A stretch of 64,000 nt of DNA from Lymantria dispar (lineage: Eukaryota; Arthropoda; Insecta; Lepidoptera; Erebidae), in the NCBI GenBank assembly GCA_032191425.1, contig CM063471.1, forward strand, positions 1,922,001 through 1,986,000. Direction: 5' to 3'. Below are positions 50,000-61,400 of this stretch, piece by piece. The position numbers were made by a program, and so were the translations under genes. Below the pieces are notes generated by a model. It was not told the origin of the DNA and searched no databases. It was given only the letters and a program-made list of their open reading frames with translations. Position 1 is the stretch's first letter; the number at the start of each line of letters is the position of its first letter.

Positions 50000-50036
50000 A
50001 GACTAAAGCAAAAATCACATAAACAGTATTTATATT
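50000..50036 (-). promoter_or_regulatory. Candidate TATA promoter of the protease gene
   Basis: On the minus strand TATAAATA (about 50034-50027) lies about 30 nt upstream of TTAGTC, a loose arthropod initiator with A near 50004. This would give a 5' UTR of about 130 nt before the ATG at 49872. An R1x tail begins at about 50112, so little unique upstream sequence remains. Confidence 0.45.
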
Positions 50037-50111
50037 GAATGAAAAACGAGTTTATTACTCATTATAAGGTTGAGAGTACAGTGGAATTTAGTTAGCTACA
50101 AGATAATAAAA

Positions 50112-50385
50112 AGCCGCGGCCGTGCGTGACGAGACCGGAGATTAATCCATCAATCGCAAAGAGACTGACCGTGCGACGACGACCGACGTCGGAACGTCCC
50201 GGGGGACAGGGACGTCGAGAGGAGAGGGTATCCCCTCGAGGTATTCCGTTGAGCCGATCACGGAGGACAAAGCACTCGATACCGGTGGTCAGCCCAACGA
50301 CGAAGGCGATATGCTATGATGGGTTAAGGGGCCGCGCGCCGCCCCTCTGTCGCCCTGGACGGAGCCGGGAGAAATAAAAAAAAGG
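50112..50385 (+). mobile_element. R1x LINE, truncated tail, diverged
   Basis: agccgcggccgtgcgtgacg, gtattccgttgagccgatca, gtcgccctggacggagccgg, ending in poly(A). Lies just upstream of the protease promoter. Confidence 0.8.
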
Positions 50386-50529
50386 CTATAAAAGATGAAA
50401 CGGATATTCAGCATCTATCCGGTATTCGAATTAATCTGGCCGGATATCGGATAATAAATGAGTAATTGACCGGATACCGGATTAAAAAAAAAACGATGAT
50501 TAGAGGCACAAAGAGATCTTTAAAGGCTC

Positions 50530-50688
50530 ATTTTCGGGTCGACCATTTAAGTCAAGGAACTCTGCTCCGGTGGTCGACTCAACGACGAAGGCGACGTGTT
50601 ATACGGGAGGGTTACGGGTGTGCGTCCTTACGCCCCTCTGTCGCCCCGGACGGAGTGGTGCGAGCACCCTCCCAAAAAAAGGGCTAAT
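50530..50688 (+). mobile_element. R1x LINE, short tail
   Basis: Only the last 150 bp: ctctgctccggtggtcgact, cgacgaaggcgacgtgttat, tcgccccggacggagtggtg, poly(A). Confidence 0.85.
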
Positions 50689-50694
50689 TATTTT

Positions 50695-50900
50695 CATCTT
50701 TTCAGCTCATATACGTCCCACTGTTGGGATTGAGCCTCCTTCACAATAGGAGGGAAATTAACCTTTACCTAGCTGGTCAGACAGGTATAGTATAGGGTTT
50801 TATTTCGAATAGTCCTTCTCTTGCATAGATATTATATGCGTATTAAATCCCTTAGTCATATTTTACGACAGCCACGGGTGTTGAATTGTAATTTGAATCT
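50695..50900 (-). mobile_element. SINE-A copy
   Basis: Reverse SINE-A: cagctcatatacgtcccact, cacaataggagggaaattaa, cttctcttgcatagatatta, ending gacagccacgggtgttgaat. 50901-51077 has no recognised feature. Confidence 0.85.
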
Positions 50901-51077
50901 CGGTAACGGCTTCAACGATTTTCATGAAGTCTAGCATACTAAAGGTTTCGGGGTCAAAAAATCGATCTAGCTAGGTTTTATTTATAGAAAATGTTATTTG
51001 TCGGTGTTTTTAGCTAATCAATACAGTGACATAAAATGTCAATAGAATTGGAATGTAAATTTAGCCGTCGCTATCAA

Positions 51078-51150
51078 GAGTGACAATAGCTCAGTTGGAA
51101 AGTTGTCCAGTCGTATTCAAACAGCGTGAGATCGAATCTCAGCGTTATTA
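51078..51150 (+). repeat. tRNA-like sequence, probably a pol III SINE relic
   Basis: Has an A-box-like tagctcagttgg and a B-box-like gatcgaatc at tRNA spacing, followed by T runs, but the D and acceptor stems do not pair well. 51160-51487 is AT-rich with nothing else recognised. Confidence 0.45.
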
Positions 51151-51487
51151 TTTTTGTTTTTTTTTTTTTTATTTTAGATATTTTTTTATTATTTCATCGT
51201 TTTTAGTTTTTTATTACCTAAATATGTTCGTTAAAAATATCATTTACTTACATAAAAAACATTATACTTAGCTAAGCTCGGTCAACAAGACATTTTACAT
51301 TAATATTTTTAAAAAATCGCTATTGTATACGAAACCTTACAGCATAGTCAGAGGTACTAGTTTTTATGTGATGTCTTTGTCCATTATAAATATATCTACA
51401 TAATAATTGCTAACATAAACAGTTAATTCATTTATTTAGTAAGAAATCTTGGCACAGAATTAGCTGACTGCATAGATGGCGTTTTGG

Positions 51488-52625
51488 CCGTGTGGTGACG
51501 GAGTAGGAATACAATTCACGACTCCCTATCCTGCTCGTGGATGTCGTAAAAGACTACTAAGGGATAAAATATCCTAGCCGGAACTCCCCCGTGGGAGGCG
51601 GAGATGCTCGCCGACATTTATCGGCGGGTGTCGGAGACGCGCGCCCGCGGCGGTATGGTCTCCCTGCAGGAGATCACCGCCTGGCGGGTCGACGCCCGCC
51701 GTGGAGTCATTGCCCGTTGGGCAGTATGGCTGGAGAGTCCTCGGTACGGTGTCAGGACCGTCGAGGCCTTGCGGCCGGTGCTGATGGAGTGGTTGGAGTG
51801 GACGCACGGGGTGCTTTCCTTCCCGCTTGTGCAGGTGTTGACGGGGCACGGGTGTTTTGGGAAGTACCTGCACAAGATTGTCAGGAGGGAGAGCACACCG
51901 TCCTGCCACCACTGCAGTTGCGACGAGGACACGGCGCAGCACACGCTCGAGGAGTGTGCTGCGTGGGAGGGGGAGCGCCGTGAACTCGTGGCGATTATCG
52001 GTGCCGACCATCGCCAGGGAGATGCTCGTCAGCGTCAGGAACTGGGACGCGGTCGCCGCCTTCTGTGAGGCCGTTATCTCACGGAAGGAGGCGGCGGATC
52101 GTGTGCGAGTAGAGCTCCTATTCGGCGACACGTTCCGCCGCCGGCGACTCGGGCGGCGCAGGCGCGAGTATCTGCGCCTAATGCCGTCCTAGCCGAGGCC
52201 ACGGGTGATCGGATCGGGGAATTGTCTGTCACCCGCAGAGAGGCTGACCGCGCGATGGCGATCGACGTCCCAGTACGTCGAGAGATGAGAGGTTACCCGA
52301 AAGGGTAATCCGTCGGGCCGACCACTGATGACAAGTCACAGCTGCTCCGGTGGTCGGCCCAATAACGAGGTGACGTGGATACGGGTAGGTTATGGGCCCG
52401 CGCGCCGTCCTTTTATCGCCTCGGACGGACGGGACCGCGCGTGCGCTGACCATAGCCCACCTAAAAAAAAAAAAAATAAAAGTGATAAAATATGCAAAGA
52501 TAGGATGTGCACGAGAAAAAAAACTTGAAATGAAACCTTATACCAATATGTTTGACGAGCATGGTATTGAAGGTCAGATTCCCTCCCGTTGTGGAGGAGG
52601 CCGTCGCGATGATGATGACAGATGA
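51488..52625 (+). mobile_element. SINE-A copy split by R1x copy 3
   Basis: 5' part 51488-51573 (gtgtggtgacggagtaggaa ... gataaaatat), 3' part 52484-52625 (gataaaatatgcaaaga ... cgatgatgatgacag). gataaaatat is the target duplication. Confidence 0.9.
51574..52483 (+). mobile_element. R1x LINE copy 3, 5'-truncated in ORF2
   Basis: Close match to 29033-30210 without the nested SINE. It encodes EMLADIYRRVSETRARGGMV through CHHCSCDEDTAQHTLEEC and has lost 14 bp near 52003-52010 where the intact copy has two gccgacc repeats, shifting the last frame. Stop near 52190, then 3' UTR and poly(A). Confidence 0.93.
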
Positions 52626-52805
52626 GAGGCATAGTGGTTAAGATACCCACCTACCGTACCAGTGTCATAGATTCGAATCCCACGAAGGAAAAAACTATGT
52701 GCGAGCCATAAATTGTTATTCTGTGTCTATATGTAATGTTGTATCAGTTAATTATATGTTTGTAAAGTCACACAACAATACAAGAGTGTTTTCTTTTTAA
52801 AAGAA
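52626..52805 (+). mobile_element. SINE-D, tRNA-derived, copy 1
   Basis: gaggcatagtggttaagat (A box) and agattcgaatcccacg (B box), then tgtgcgagccataaattgtt and ttaattatatgtttgtaaag shared with copy 2. Confidence 0.8.
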
Positions 52806-52811
52806 AATTAA

Positions 52812-53045
52812 AAACTAGTTAAATGCGAGTCGGAGTTGCACACGAAGGGTTCCGTAACATTATCTAAAATTCACGTTTGTTTTATGGGAGATCCCCTTAA
52901 ATATATATTTTTAGTATTTGTTGTTATAGCGGCACCAGAAATACATCATTTGTGAAAGTTTCAACTGTCTAGCTATCACGGTTCTTAAGCTACAGCCTGG
53001 TGAAAGACAGAAGGGCGGATAGACAGTGAAGTCTTAGTATGGCGC
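52812..53045 (+). repeat. Repeat family F2
   Basis: aaatgcgagtcggagttgca, gttgttatagcggcaccaga, caactgtctagctatcacgg, cctggtgaaagacag. Confidence 0.65.
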
Positions 53046-53124
53046 CCGGTCAGGTGCGCATTGGCGTCAACTTAAACTAAATCTTATTTGTCATAGTTCT
53101 TTAATTCCAACTACTGGGTTCTTT

Positions 53125-53530
53125 ATCCGTGTGGGGACGAAATAAGAATACAATTCACCACTCTCTAACTTGCCTATGGATTTCGTAAATGACGACTAAG
53201 AGATAATGTTAATGACTGCACAGATGGCGTAGTGGTTAAGATAGCGACCTACATTGCCAGTGTCGGGGGTTCGAATCCCACGCCTGACAACACTTTGTGC
53301 GATCCACAAATTGTTGTTCTGAGTCTGGATGTAATTTGTGTCCGTTAATTATATGTTTGTAAAGTCCCCCGCAATACAAGGATTATTTCCTTAGTGCAGG
53401 GTGTTGTCTTAAATAAATAATAAAAAAAAAGAAATGTGTTATACAATAGAAGGAAAACTTGAGACAAAACCCTATACCAATCTGTCTGACTAGCATGGTA
53501 TAGTAAGGTCAATCTTCACTAGCGTGGTAT
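53125..53530 (+). mobile_element. SINE-A copy split by SINE-D
   Basis: 5' part 53125-53208 (tccgtgtggggacgaaataa ... gacgactaagagataatg), 3' part about 53440-53530 (aatagaaggaaaacttgaga ... catggtatagtaaggtcaat). Confidence 0.8.
53215..53435 (+). mobile_element. SINE-D, tRNA-derived, copy 2
   Basis: gatggcgtagtggttaagat (A box) and gggttcgaatcccacgcc (B box), conserved body, and an aaataaataataaaaaaaaa tail. Nested in a SINE-A. Confidence 0.85.
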
Positions 53531-53649
53531 AAGGAACAACATGTTGGACTGCAAAAGCGAGGGTTGAATTGAGTAGTGAATTCTGTCAGCACACGGAAGC
53601 TAGTATTACAGGTGAGGAAGGAAGACGGTGACTTATGTATCCCTACTTC

Positions 53650-53796
53650 GGTGTATCCCTGCTCCGGTGGTCGGCCCAACGATGAATACGACGTGGGTAC
53701 GGGTGGGTTATGGGCCCGCGCGCCGTCCTTTCATCGCCCCGGACGGACGGGACCGCGCGTGCGCCTACCATAGCCCAACCGTAAAAAAAAAAAAAA
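53650..53796 (+). mobile_element. R1x LINE, short tail with target duplication
   Basis: From gtatccctgctccggtggtc through gggttatgggcccgcgcgcc to poly(A). atgtatccctacttc precedes it (from 53633) and follows the poly(A) (from 53797). Confidence 0.9.
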
Positions 53797-53807
53797 AATG
53801 TATCCCT

Positions 53808-53910
53808 ACTTCTTTCTGTTGCATAGATGTTAAATGCATATTTAATCCCTTAGTCGCCTTTTAGTACCCAGGGAGGTGGTGAATTGTATTCTTATTTGCC
53901 ACACGTATTT
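53808..53910 (-). mobile_element. SINE-A, 5' half
   Basis: Reverse: ttctttctgttgcatagatg, cccttagtcgccttttagta, gtggtgaattgtattctta. Confidence 0.75.
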
Positions 53911-54730
53911 GCCTTCATCATCATCGCAGCAAGTGTTGCCCAAATGCAAGACCAAGACGAGACTTGGACCGGTCTTGGTCTTGGTCTTGCAACATCACAC
54001 CTGGTCTCGTCTTGGTCTTGGTCTTGCGCACCCGAGTCTTGGTATTGCAGCAAGAGTCTCGCAAACTTTTGCAGTTAGAATAACGTAACAGTAATTTATC
54101 ATGGCAATGAAAAATCCAACTAAATTAATCAAATATCCTATCCTATCTATCCATCTGCTAGCCTATAGTTCACTATTGAATACAATACTTACCACTGGAG
54201 AAAATTACTCTTCTAGTCCCCTGGTGTTCCATTAGACAGCGTTACTACTCTTATGACAGGACTTTCGACCCTATTTTCTTAAGACGTCACCACACGAGGC
54301 AGTTGATACAATAAATTTTATGTCATTTTATAATCAATGCGATATTTTACAATTAATGCGATTGTTTATATTCCCCTTCAAGTTAAGTGGTATGTATCTA
54401 TTGTATTTCCAGTTTAGTTACTGATACTCTGGATACTTGAAAAAACCTGTTGCTCTATTGCCTATATAAATACTTTGGCCGCTGGATCCATGTAGCTCTT
54501 AATATACTATTTATTCAAGAACATATAAAACTGATTTAAAATTTTATGGTTTTAATACTTGTAAAATGTATGATATTCGCCGTCATCGTCACAGCTCATA
54601 AAAGTGCCACTGCTGGGCTTAAGCTTCCTTCCAGTAAGAGGAAAATTGATCTACTATACCACGCTGGTCAGACATGTTGGTACAGGGTTTTCTTTCTAGT
54701 TTCACTTCTCTTGCACATATGTTATATACA

Positions 54731-55282
54731 CAGGGTGTATCAGGTTATGGGACAACTGTTCATGTATGTTGTAGTTCAACAGTCATAGATCATAATTAGA
54801 ATGTATATTACACAAAAACAATATAACGTAAAAGTTATAGTGATTACAAAAATGTGTGTCTAAGAGTTTATGCCTTAAATTTTATGCATTATGTAGGTAT
54901 GTACAGACAGGATATATGTAAGCATGTAAAATTTCGACAGTATAAATAGGTATTAGATTTGCGCGAACCTTTCAATGGTTACGTAGGTACAAAGGCGACT
55001 CATCAACGGTCATCGGCCGATCAGCTGATTTATGTTAAAGCGAAGTTTGTCTTGCTTATGCAAACGTAATCATTGATTTATTCAAATTCTAATGAACATT
55101 TAACAAAATACGAATATGTTGTAGATTAAGTATCATTCCTTTATACATTTTAATCAATTTACACGAAAAAACGATGACAAAATTGAGAACTTACATGTCT
55201 CTCAATTCATTAACGAATCGATATTTTTATTTCAATTTTTTTTCATGGGTTCCTAACACCATTGCCCGATCCGATTTGATAC
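54731..55282 (+). mobile_element. Second copy of the GGGTGTATCAGG transposon, right end missing
   Basis: Left end AGGGTGTATCAGGTTATGGG; body matches 8455-8730 followed directly by 10361-10665, defining the undisturbed element. It breaks off before the right inverted repeat. Confidence 0.85.
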
Positions 55283-55327
55283 GACATCCACGGGTAAGAG
55301 AGTGGTGAATTATATTCGTACTCTGTC

Positions 55328-55789
55328 TTTTTTTTTGTGCGTGTGTAGCTGTTGGTCGCAGATGACCTTGACAGCTTAACGCGTTCAATGGGTGAGCGCT
55401 GATGGCTCTCAACCCGGTAAGTAAGTTAAGCGAACATCGCCCGAGGGCTCCCCCCTGTGGGGAACGGACCTCGGCTTGGGGCGTCGCTGAGAGCAAAGTG
55501 GGCGTGGCCAAGTTTAGGTTAATGACTTTTACGCGGCGCGGTTTTCGACCTCGACGGCGAGGCCGATACCGCGGAGTTTTATCTGTTATCGCTGCGCGAG
55601 CTGTGTAGGTCCTTTCTTGGGCGATCATAATAGCGTCATCTTCTTCTTCAAGAAGATGACGAGGACGTCGGACCGCGGATATTTTTGAGGGGACGTAGTT
55701 TACCGCCCCAACCACTAGTGGATTGGGGTGAGTCGTGGCAGAGGCAAAATAGCGCTGGGAGCAACGCTTCATGTACTGCCTGATGGTGA
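55328..55789 (-). mobile_element. Jockey-clade LINE, truncated copy with target duplication
   Basis: Poly(T), then the reverse jockey 3' UTR (gctgttggtcgcagatgacc) and C-terminal coding. tcgtactctgtc at 55316-55327 and 55790-55801. Confidence 0.92.
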
Positions 55790-55949
55790 TCGTACTCTGT
55801 CCCTACATGGACATTCATGGCAAGAGCACTCTCGTGATTACGGTATTTTTGTCCTTAAGCCTTTTCGAAGAGTAATTCTGAAAAGCCAACACCAACATTG
55901 GGAATCGATTGGCCAATAGATGGATATCTCAAGACTGATTTGACTTGCC

Positions 55950-56180
55950 GTGTAGTGACGGAGTAAGAATATAATTCATCACCCCCTATTTTACCCGTGA
56001 CTGCGAACCCACGACTAAGGGCTATAATATATAACATCGGTGCAAGAGAAGGAAAACTTGACATGTATAACCTGTAACAACACGGCCGATCACCGTGGCG
56101 ATTCCCCTCCGGCCACGGCCGATTCTCCTCCTGTTGTGTAGAAGACACGAGCTCAACCGTATATAAGCTGAAATGGTGAT
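55950..56180 (+). mobile_element. SINE-A copy, diverged
   Basis: ccgtgtagtgacggagtaag, gtgcaagagaaggaaaactt, gtgtagaagacacgagctca, tataagctgaaatggtgat. Confidence 0.75.
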
Positions 56181-56357
56181 TTGAATTAAATGCAAGACCG
56201 CGAGACTCTTGCAGGCCCAGTCTTGGTCTTGCTCAAGTCTTGCAGGGCCAGTCTTGGTCTTGGTCTTGCAAAAATTAAGCGGTCTTGGTCTTGGTCTCGG
56301 TCTCGCATTTCTCGCAAGACCAAGACCGCAAGACCAAGACTTTTTTGGGCAACACTA

Positions 56358-56480
56358 ATCGCAGCCCACATTCGTTCCACTATTGGGCTTGGGCCTCCTC
56401 AATTGGAGGGATATTATCCTACTATACCTGATTGCTTAGTATTGCATTGATGTATTCCAATTACATCCTTTAGTAGTCTT
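56358..56480 (-). mobile_element. SINE-A, 3' half
   Basis: atcgcagcccacattcgttc, cactattgggcttgggcctc, ctactatacctgattgctta. Its tail lies on the other side of the hAT-like element (53915-53930). Confidence 0.8.
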
Positions 56481-56554
56481 TTAGTACATTCTGAAAAATG
56501 GAGTCTATACTCATTGCATTTTTAATACGTCATAATAAAAAAAATACTAATATC

Positions 56555-56680
56555 GTCGGTGTGGTGACGGATTAAGAATATAAAATTCACCGCAATCCTA
56601 CCTGTGGGTGTCGTAAAAGACGACCAAATGATTAAATTTACATATAAAATCTATGTTAAAAGAGGAAAATTCGAAATAAT
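56555..56680 (+). mobile_element. SINE-A, 5' half
   Basis: tcggtgtggtgacggattaa, gtgggtgtcgtaaaagacga, agaggaaaattcgaaataat. Confidence 0.75.
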
Positions 56681-56764
56681 AATAAACATTTATTTCACAC
56701 TAGGTCCATGGGTGTTAGTAACAATTTACTTAAGAACTAGTATTTAGAATATATGTTACTGGAT

Positions 56765-56994
56765 TATTGTACGAACCGTTAGTTTATAAACTATCGACAA
56801 ATTGTCAACGGACATAAAAATTTACAATCTAGTGCTTATACTTTCGTAAGTTTATAAACTGACTATGTTCAACCGTCAAATTGTGAACAAAGCGCAAATT
56901 GCACGCTGATTGGTTCAACGAATTATTTGATTTCACTCGCTGCCTTGCCGCCATTATTATTTTGTTTTTGGTTCGTACAATTTTACGGTGACAT
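56765..56994 (+). mobile_element. Possible small MITE
   Basis: TTGTACGAACC near 56767 is exactly inverted as GGTTCGTACAA near 56983. No clear target duplication; could be chance plus local symmetry. Confidence 0.35.
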
Positions 56995-57104
56995 ATACAT
57001 ATTTTAAAATTCGGTATGTAGCAATTTTTAAACATCGGAGTCAACCGTAAGAACGGCTAGGATACTGTTAGTGCTGCTGACATCAGGCAAACACTCCAGT
57101 GGTG

Positions 57105-57255
57105 GTCAGACATGTTGGTATAGGGTTTTGTTTCGAGTTTACCTTCTTTTGCATAGATTTTATATGCATATTATATCCCTTAGTCGCCTTTTACGACATC
57201 TACGGGCAAGACAGAGAGTGGTGAATTGTATTTTTATCCCGTCACCACATGGAAA
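57105..57255 (-). mobile_element. SINE-A copy, partial
   Basis: gtggtcagacatgttggtat, gttttgtttcgagtttacct, gtcgccttttacgacatcta, atttttatcccgtcaccaca. Confidence 0.85.
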
Positions 57256-58159
57256 TATTTAACACAACGTTTTTTTTAATTGTTCATGGTTACCCTCGAA
57301 TGTAAAGCCAAGATTACGGTGTATGGGGACGCGAGCTTCAGTGAAAGAAAGGGGAGAGGAAAGAAAAAAATCAAGCTATATCTAACATTTTTATTACGAC
57401 ATATAACTTACAAAGTGTATAGACAATATTTCTTAGTTTTTTTTAATAAGAAGCGCATGCAACGCCATCTAGCGTTAAATTAAGCAACACATTTTAATAG
57501 GTACATTATACTTATACTATGAGAAATCTACCAAGAGATTTTCACTATTTTTTTCACTGTTAAATGTCATACTTTACAATTGTAATACGGTGCTAACTAC
57601 TATACTGTACTAGGAAGACGATCAAGCTGATTCTTATTGAAGATTTAAGAACAAAATTCAGGGAGTTTTTTGGTTGTAGAGTAAAATATTAATGTTTATG
57701 TGACCTTATTTAGCTCATAATAAGAAATTTACAGTATAACCTCATTAATTATTCGATGGGCCGTCAATTCGAAGTGACTGGATGGGACATCAGATATCAT
57801 TGATAGGAGTGATGATATTATGTGCCATAAACTTGGCAACACAGAGCAATATAGAGTTGGTAAAAATCAGCTTATCCCAATAATCTCCTGATGATAATTT
57901 ATCAGTAGATTATCATAACATTTAACTTACGAAATTATAATTTCATTCAATCTACTAAATTTCCTTATTTATAGTTTTTTATAAAGATAAGGTTTTGGAA
58001 ACTGACATTCTGAATTATTTTTGACTTTCATGTATTACGTAAATCTTTCAATTTATTATAATATTAAAAGCCAATAAAATATGATTAAAAATTATAACTG
58101 TATCGGGCAATAACTTTAGAAAATTTTTAGGGAAGGCTTGAAATTCTGACCCGCAACCA

Positions 58160-58410
58160 AAACTTACATAACAGCTTAGACCCGCGAGGTCATAAATACA
58201 AAATCACGTAGCGTAATAATCAATGAATTTAACGTGGGCAGTGCCATATTGCCCTCAGCAACGCCCCAAGCCGAGGATCGTATCTCACAGGGGGTGCCCT
58301 TGGGGCCCGTTGCTTAAATATTTTGAGTTGACAGCCCTTTACGCTCACCACTATACCGCGTAGGGCTGTAACAGCCATCAGAGGTTACCATCGCAAACCC
58401 AAAAAAAAAA
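58160..58410 (+). mobile_element. Jockey LINE 3' end, old diverged copy
   Basis: gaatttaacgtgggcagtgc, caacgccccaagccgaggat, ctcacagggggtgcccttgg, gacagccctttacgctcacc, ending in ten A near 58407. 57256-58159 is AT-rich with nothing else recognised. Confidence 0.7.
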
Positions 58411-61400
58411 TGTGCAACCTTTTTGTGCAACTTGAGCGTTATTGTGTAAACAATGTGTCGTTCAGAGTTGATGTTATGTCTCCCCTGACCTCTTATCAGA
58501 AAATAATCCTTTATCAGAGAAAAATGAGACATACACTCTTCTCGTGTACATAATTACATATAAATATTTCTATTTTATTTTACATTAAAATGTTGCAATA
58601 TAAAAGTTTCGCTTCTCGATCAATGAATACAAGAAATCATCTTGGTAGAAATCTCTCAACTAATATTAATTTGTTAATATAATACTGTTGACGATAATTA
58701 GGTCGTAAATGCGTTGATAAGTATTATCATTTATTAAAAAAACTACCATTATGGTAGTAAAATAAATAAGGAATGCTTTAAATTAGACTTCTCTTAAAAC
58801 TATTTGGGTTCAAAAATGGGGGTTTATATTTAGTGTTATCATGTCATAAAATAAATATAATCTATATATTTTTGAACTGTGCTACATTTATACAAAATAA
58901 AGTAAATAGTTTTTATTATATTTAAATGCTTGCAACACTGCTTATAACCTCTAAAAATCTTATAATTTAAACTTTACAAGCTGACTTAGCAACATAATTC
59001 ATAATAAATATTGAATATAATTATATTTTACAAAATAAGTATTAAAAGATATGAGGCTTCTACATAGAATTGTTAAAACGAACGATTCTGTATTATTGTG
59101 TAAGTTTTAAGTATTGAAAACAAACGTTAATTGAGCACGGTTTTAAAAGAAACCAGCCTGTTTGAGGGAGAATGGTATTTTTATCTATATCTCACCTTCC
59201 CAAAATGGCGAATAGGAATAACCTGTACTTTTGTAGATTCCTTTCACATTTGTTTTTAAATAACATCGCAATGATTACCTTGTTCTTTAAACTTAATAAA
59301 TAATATATAATACTTACTGATATGTACGAGAGTTAAAAATAAATAATTTTAAAAAGTTTAATTTTTACTATTCCAATGATTTTGATCGTTTATGGCATAG
59401 ACTTATTTTGAAGTCAATAACGTTTAGCAAAAACGGCTTTGTTTTTTTTTTAAATATATAATATTGTCAAAAATGTCAAATTCATTCCTCGATAGATCTT
59501 TAATTTAATACAATAAAACACGAATCGATCGTTCTTACACTCTTTGTAACACGCTTAAAGCTAAAATACTAAATAAGTTTTTATTATTTATTAAAGTGGC
59601 AAGATTAGTGAAAATTAAGTTTTTTTTAAGGTAGTTGTCATCGCTCTATACTCTATGGTAGTCAAGTTACATTATTTTCATTTATTTCAGAATATTGCTT
59701 GAGAACTTTCAATTGGATTATAGTAAAATAGAATTACTAATATTTTGTGTATTAGTAACATATTTAAAATTATAAATAATTTATAATTAAGAAGTATGGC
59801 AATATTACAACTTCAATATTAATCTTAAATTATAATTTCTACTATTCGTTAATTAAATTATTTTAAACGGTAATACTAATATTATTTAATATATTAAAAT
59901 ACTTAACAACTAACTAATAATAAAAATAAACAACATACAAAATAATAATATCAATAAATAATTTAATTACATTGAAATGAACACATCGTTTGATATTTTG
60001 TTTAAATTAAATGCGCCAATCGATTTTGGGCGCCATTTTGTCATGGATAATTTGTTGATGTTCGAAATTTGAAAATTTAGAGTTTTATTTTTTTAATACC
60101 TCTATGTGTATGTATAGGCGGATAAAACCAGTAATAATATTTAAAAATCCTAGATTTACCAGATTTCCTCTTTTATTTTCAAATTAAATAATAGAATTCC
60201 TAATTTAAAAAGTAGAAATAGTATATATATGTGTGAAAATAGCCATTACAATCAATTTTTTAAATCAAGCCGAATAGGTTTCCCCAATATTGATTGTCCA
60301 CGCTTTATATAATTAAAATTACATTTTTAAAATTATTTGGATATTTTAGTATTCATAATATAAGCCTCCATGGTTACAATAAAAATTGGCCTCTGTAAGC
60401 ATCTCGTACAATAATTTCTAAAGGAAAATATTTTTAAAAGCCTTAAGCATAATTATATCGAAATTCATATTCAGATAAAATAGACATTTGTTAATGTCTC
60501 TAATTCACTGTTTATGTTAATTTCACAAATGTATTTTAAGACTAAACGGTTATTAACATACAAAATGTTTATTATATTTTTTTATAATATGAGATTTATT
60601 TGCGCGCGAACTATACTGTCAATATGACATAAGGTTTTTTTAAATTTAATCTGTTTTTACACGCGAATTAAATGATAAAACCATTAAGTACGCACCTAGG
60701 TAAATATTAGCGCGTTTTAAATAACTTTAATAAAATTATGTTGGAACCAGGAGCGAGCCCTTTGGGGACCCGAGGCGGTTGCTAACCGTGAGCTCTTCAG
60801 TTTCTGGGGGTTGAAAATAGCCTTACAAATGTAATATCGTAAAAGGTCTAAGAATTTGATAGTACCTCTCTTGAGCCCCACAATTACAAAACAAATTTAA
60901 GTAATTTAAAGTATAGTCACCAGAAAATCCAAATAGCTATTTAAATGTAGATATTTTGATAATATTGTGCAAATATTTTCGTAACTGTTTTGATTATTTG
61001 ATAATTTTAATAGCTCGGAACGGACTGCACTTCGCGGACTGGATCGTGAGCAACATTTGGAACAAAGCAGATATTTTAAAAGCTAAAGAAGATGATAGAA
61101 GCGTTTAGAAGTACTCATTGGTGCAATAATAAGTTTGCTTCGGTATTTGGATTATGATCAGTCAATTCTCTTTGTATCGTAAGTCGGTTAAATTTTAAGA
61201 GTTACAGCACTAAGAAGCTAGCAATACCCTTATCGTTTTAAAAATACCCCCGAAACTGTAATTTGACAATTGTGACAGATTAATTGGCGCGTAAAAATTA
61301 AGTAGATTTGGCATGTTGACAATGTTATTGGTATTTACGTGTTAGTATTATTCTTTTTTTATGTATTTATTTGATTTAAATATAATATAATAATGATTTT

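Larger units (their letters stand above)
54580..55800 (-). mobile_element. SINE-A copy split by a TIR element and a jockey tail
   Basis: Part one 54590-54730 (cagctcataaaagtgccact ... cttgcacatatgttatatac), part two 55283-55327 (acgacatccacgggtaagag ... ttcgtactctgtc). Confidence 0.75.
53931..56357 (+). mobile_element. hAT-like element with (CAAGAC)n ends and 8-bp target duplication
   Basis: Left AAGTGTTGCCCAAATGCAAG, right the inverse of TAGTGTTGCCCAAAAAAGTC. Both ends continue as (caagac)n or (ggtctt)n arrays (53947-54055, 56190-56343). atcgcagc at 53923-53930 and 56358-56365. The interior holds a TIR element, a SINE-A pair and a jockey tail; no transposase. Confidence 0.85.

Noticed and set aside
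51078..51150. Functional tRNA gene
   Set aside because: Box A and B look good, but the acceptor and D stems do not pair and no clear anticodon loop forms.
52626..53295. Two tRNA genes
   Set aside because: A and B boxes are present, but the stems do not close and both are followed by the same 130-bp non-tRNA body, so they are SINE heads.
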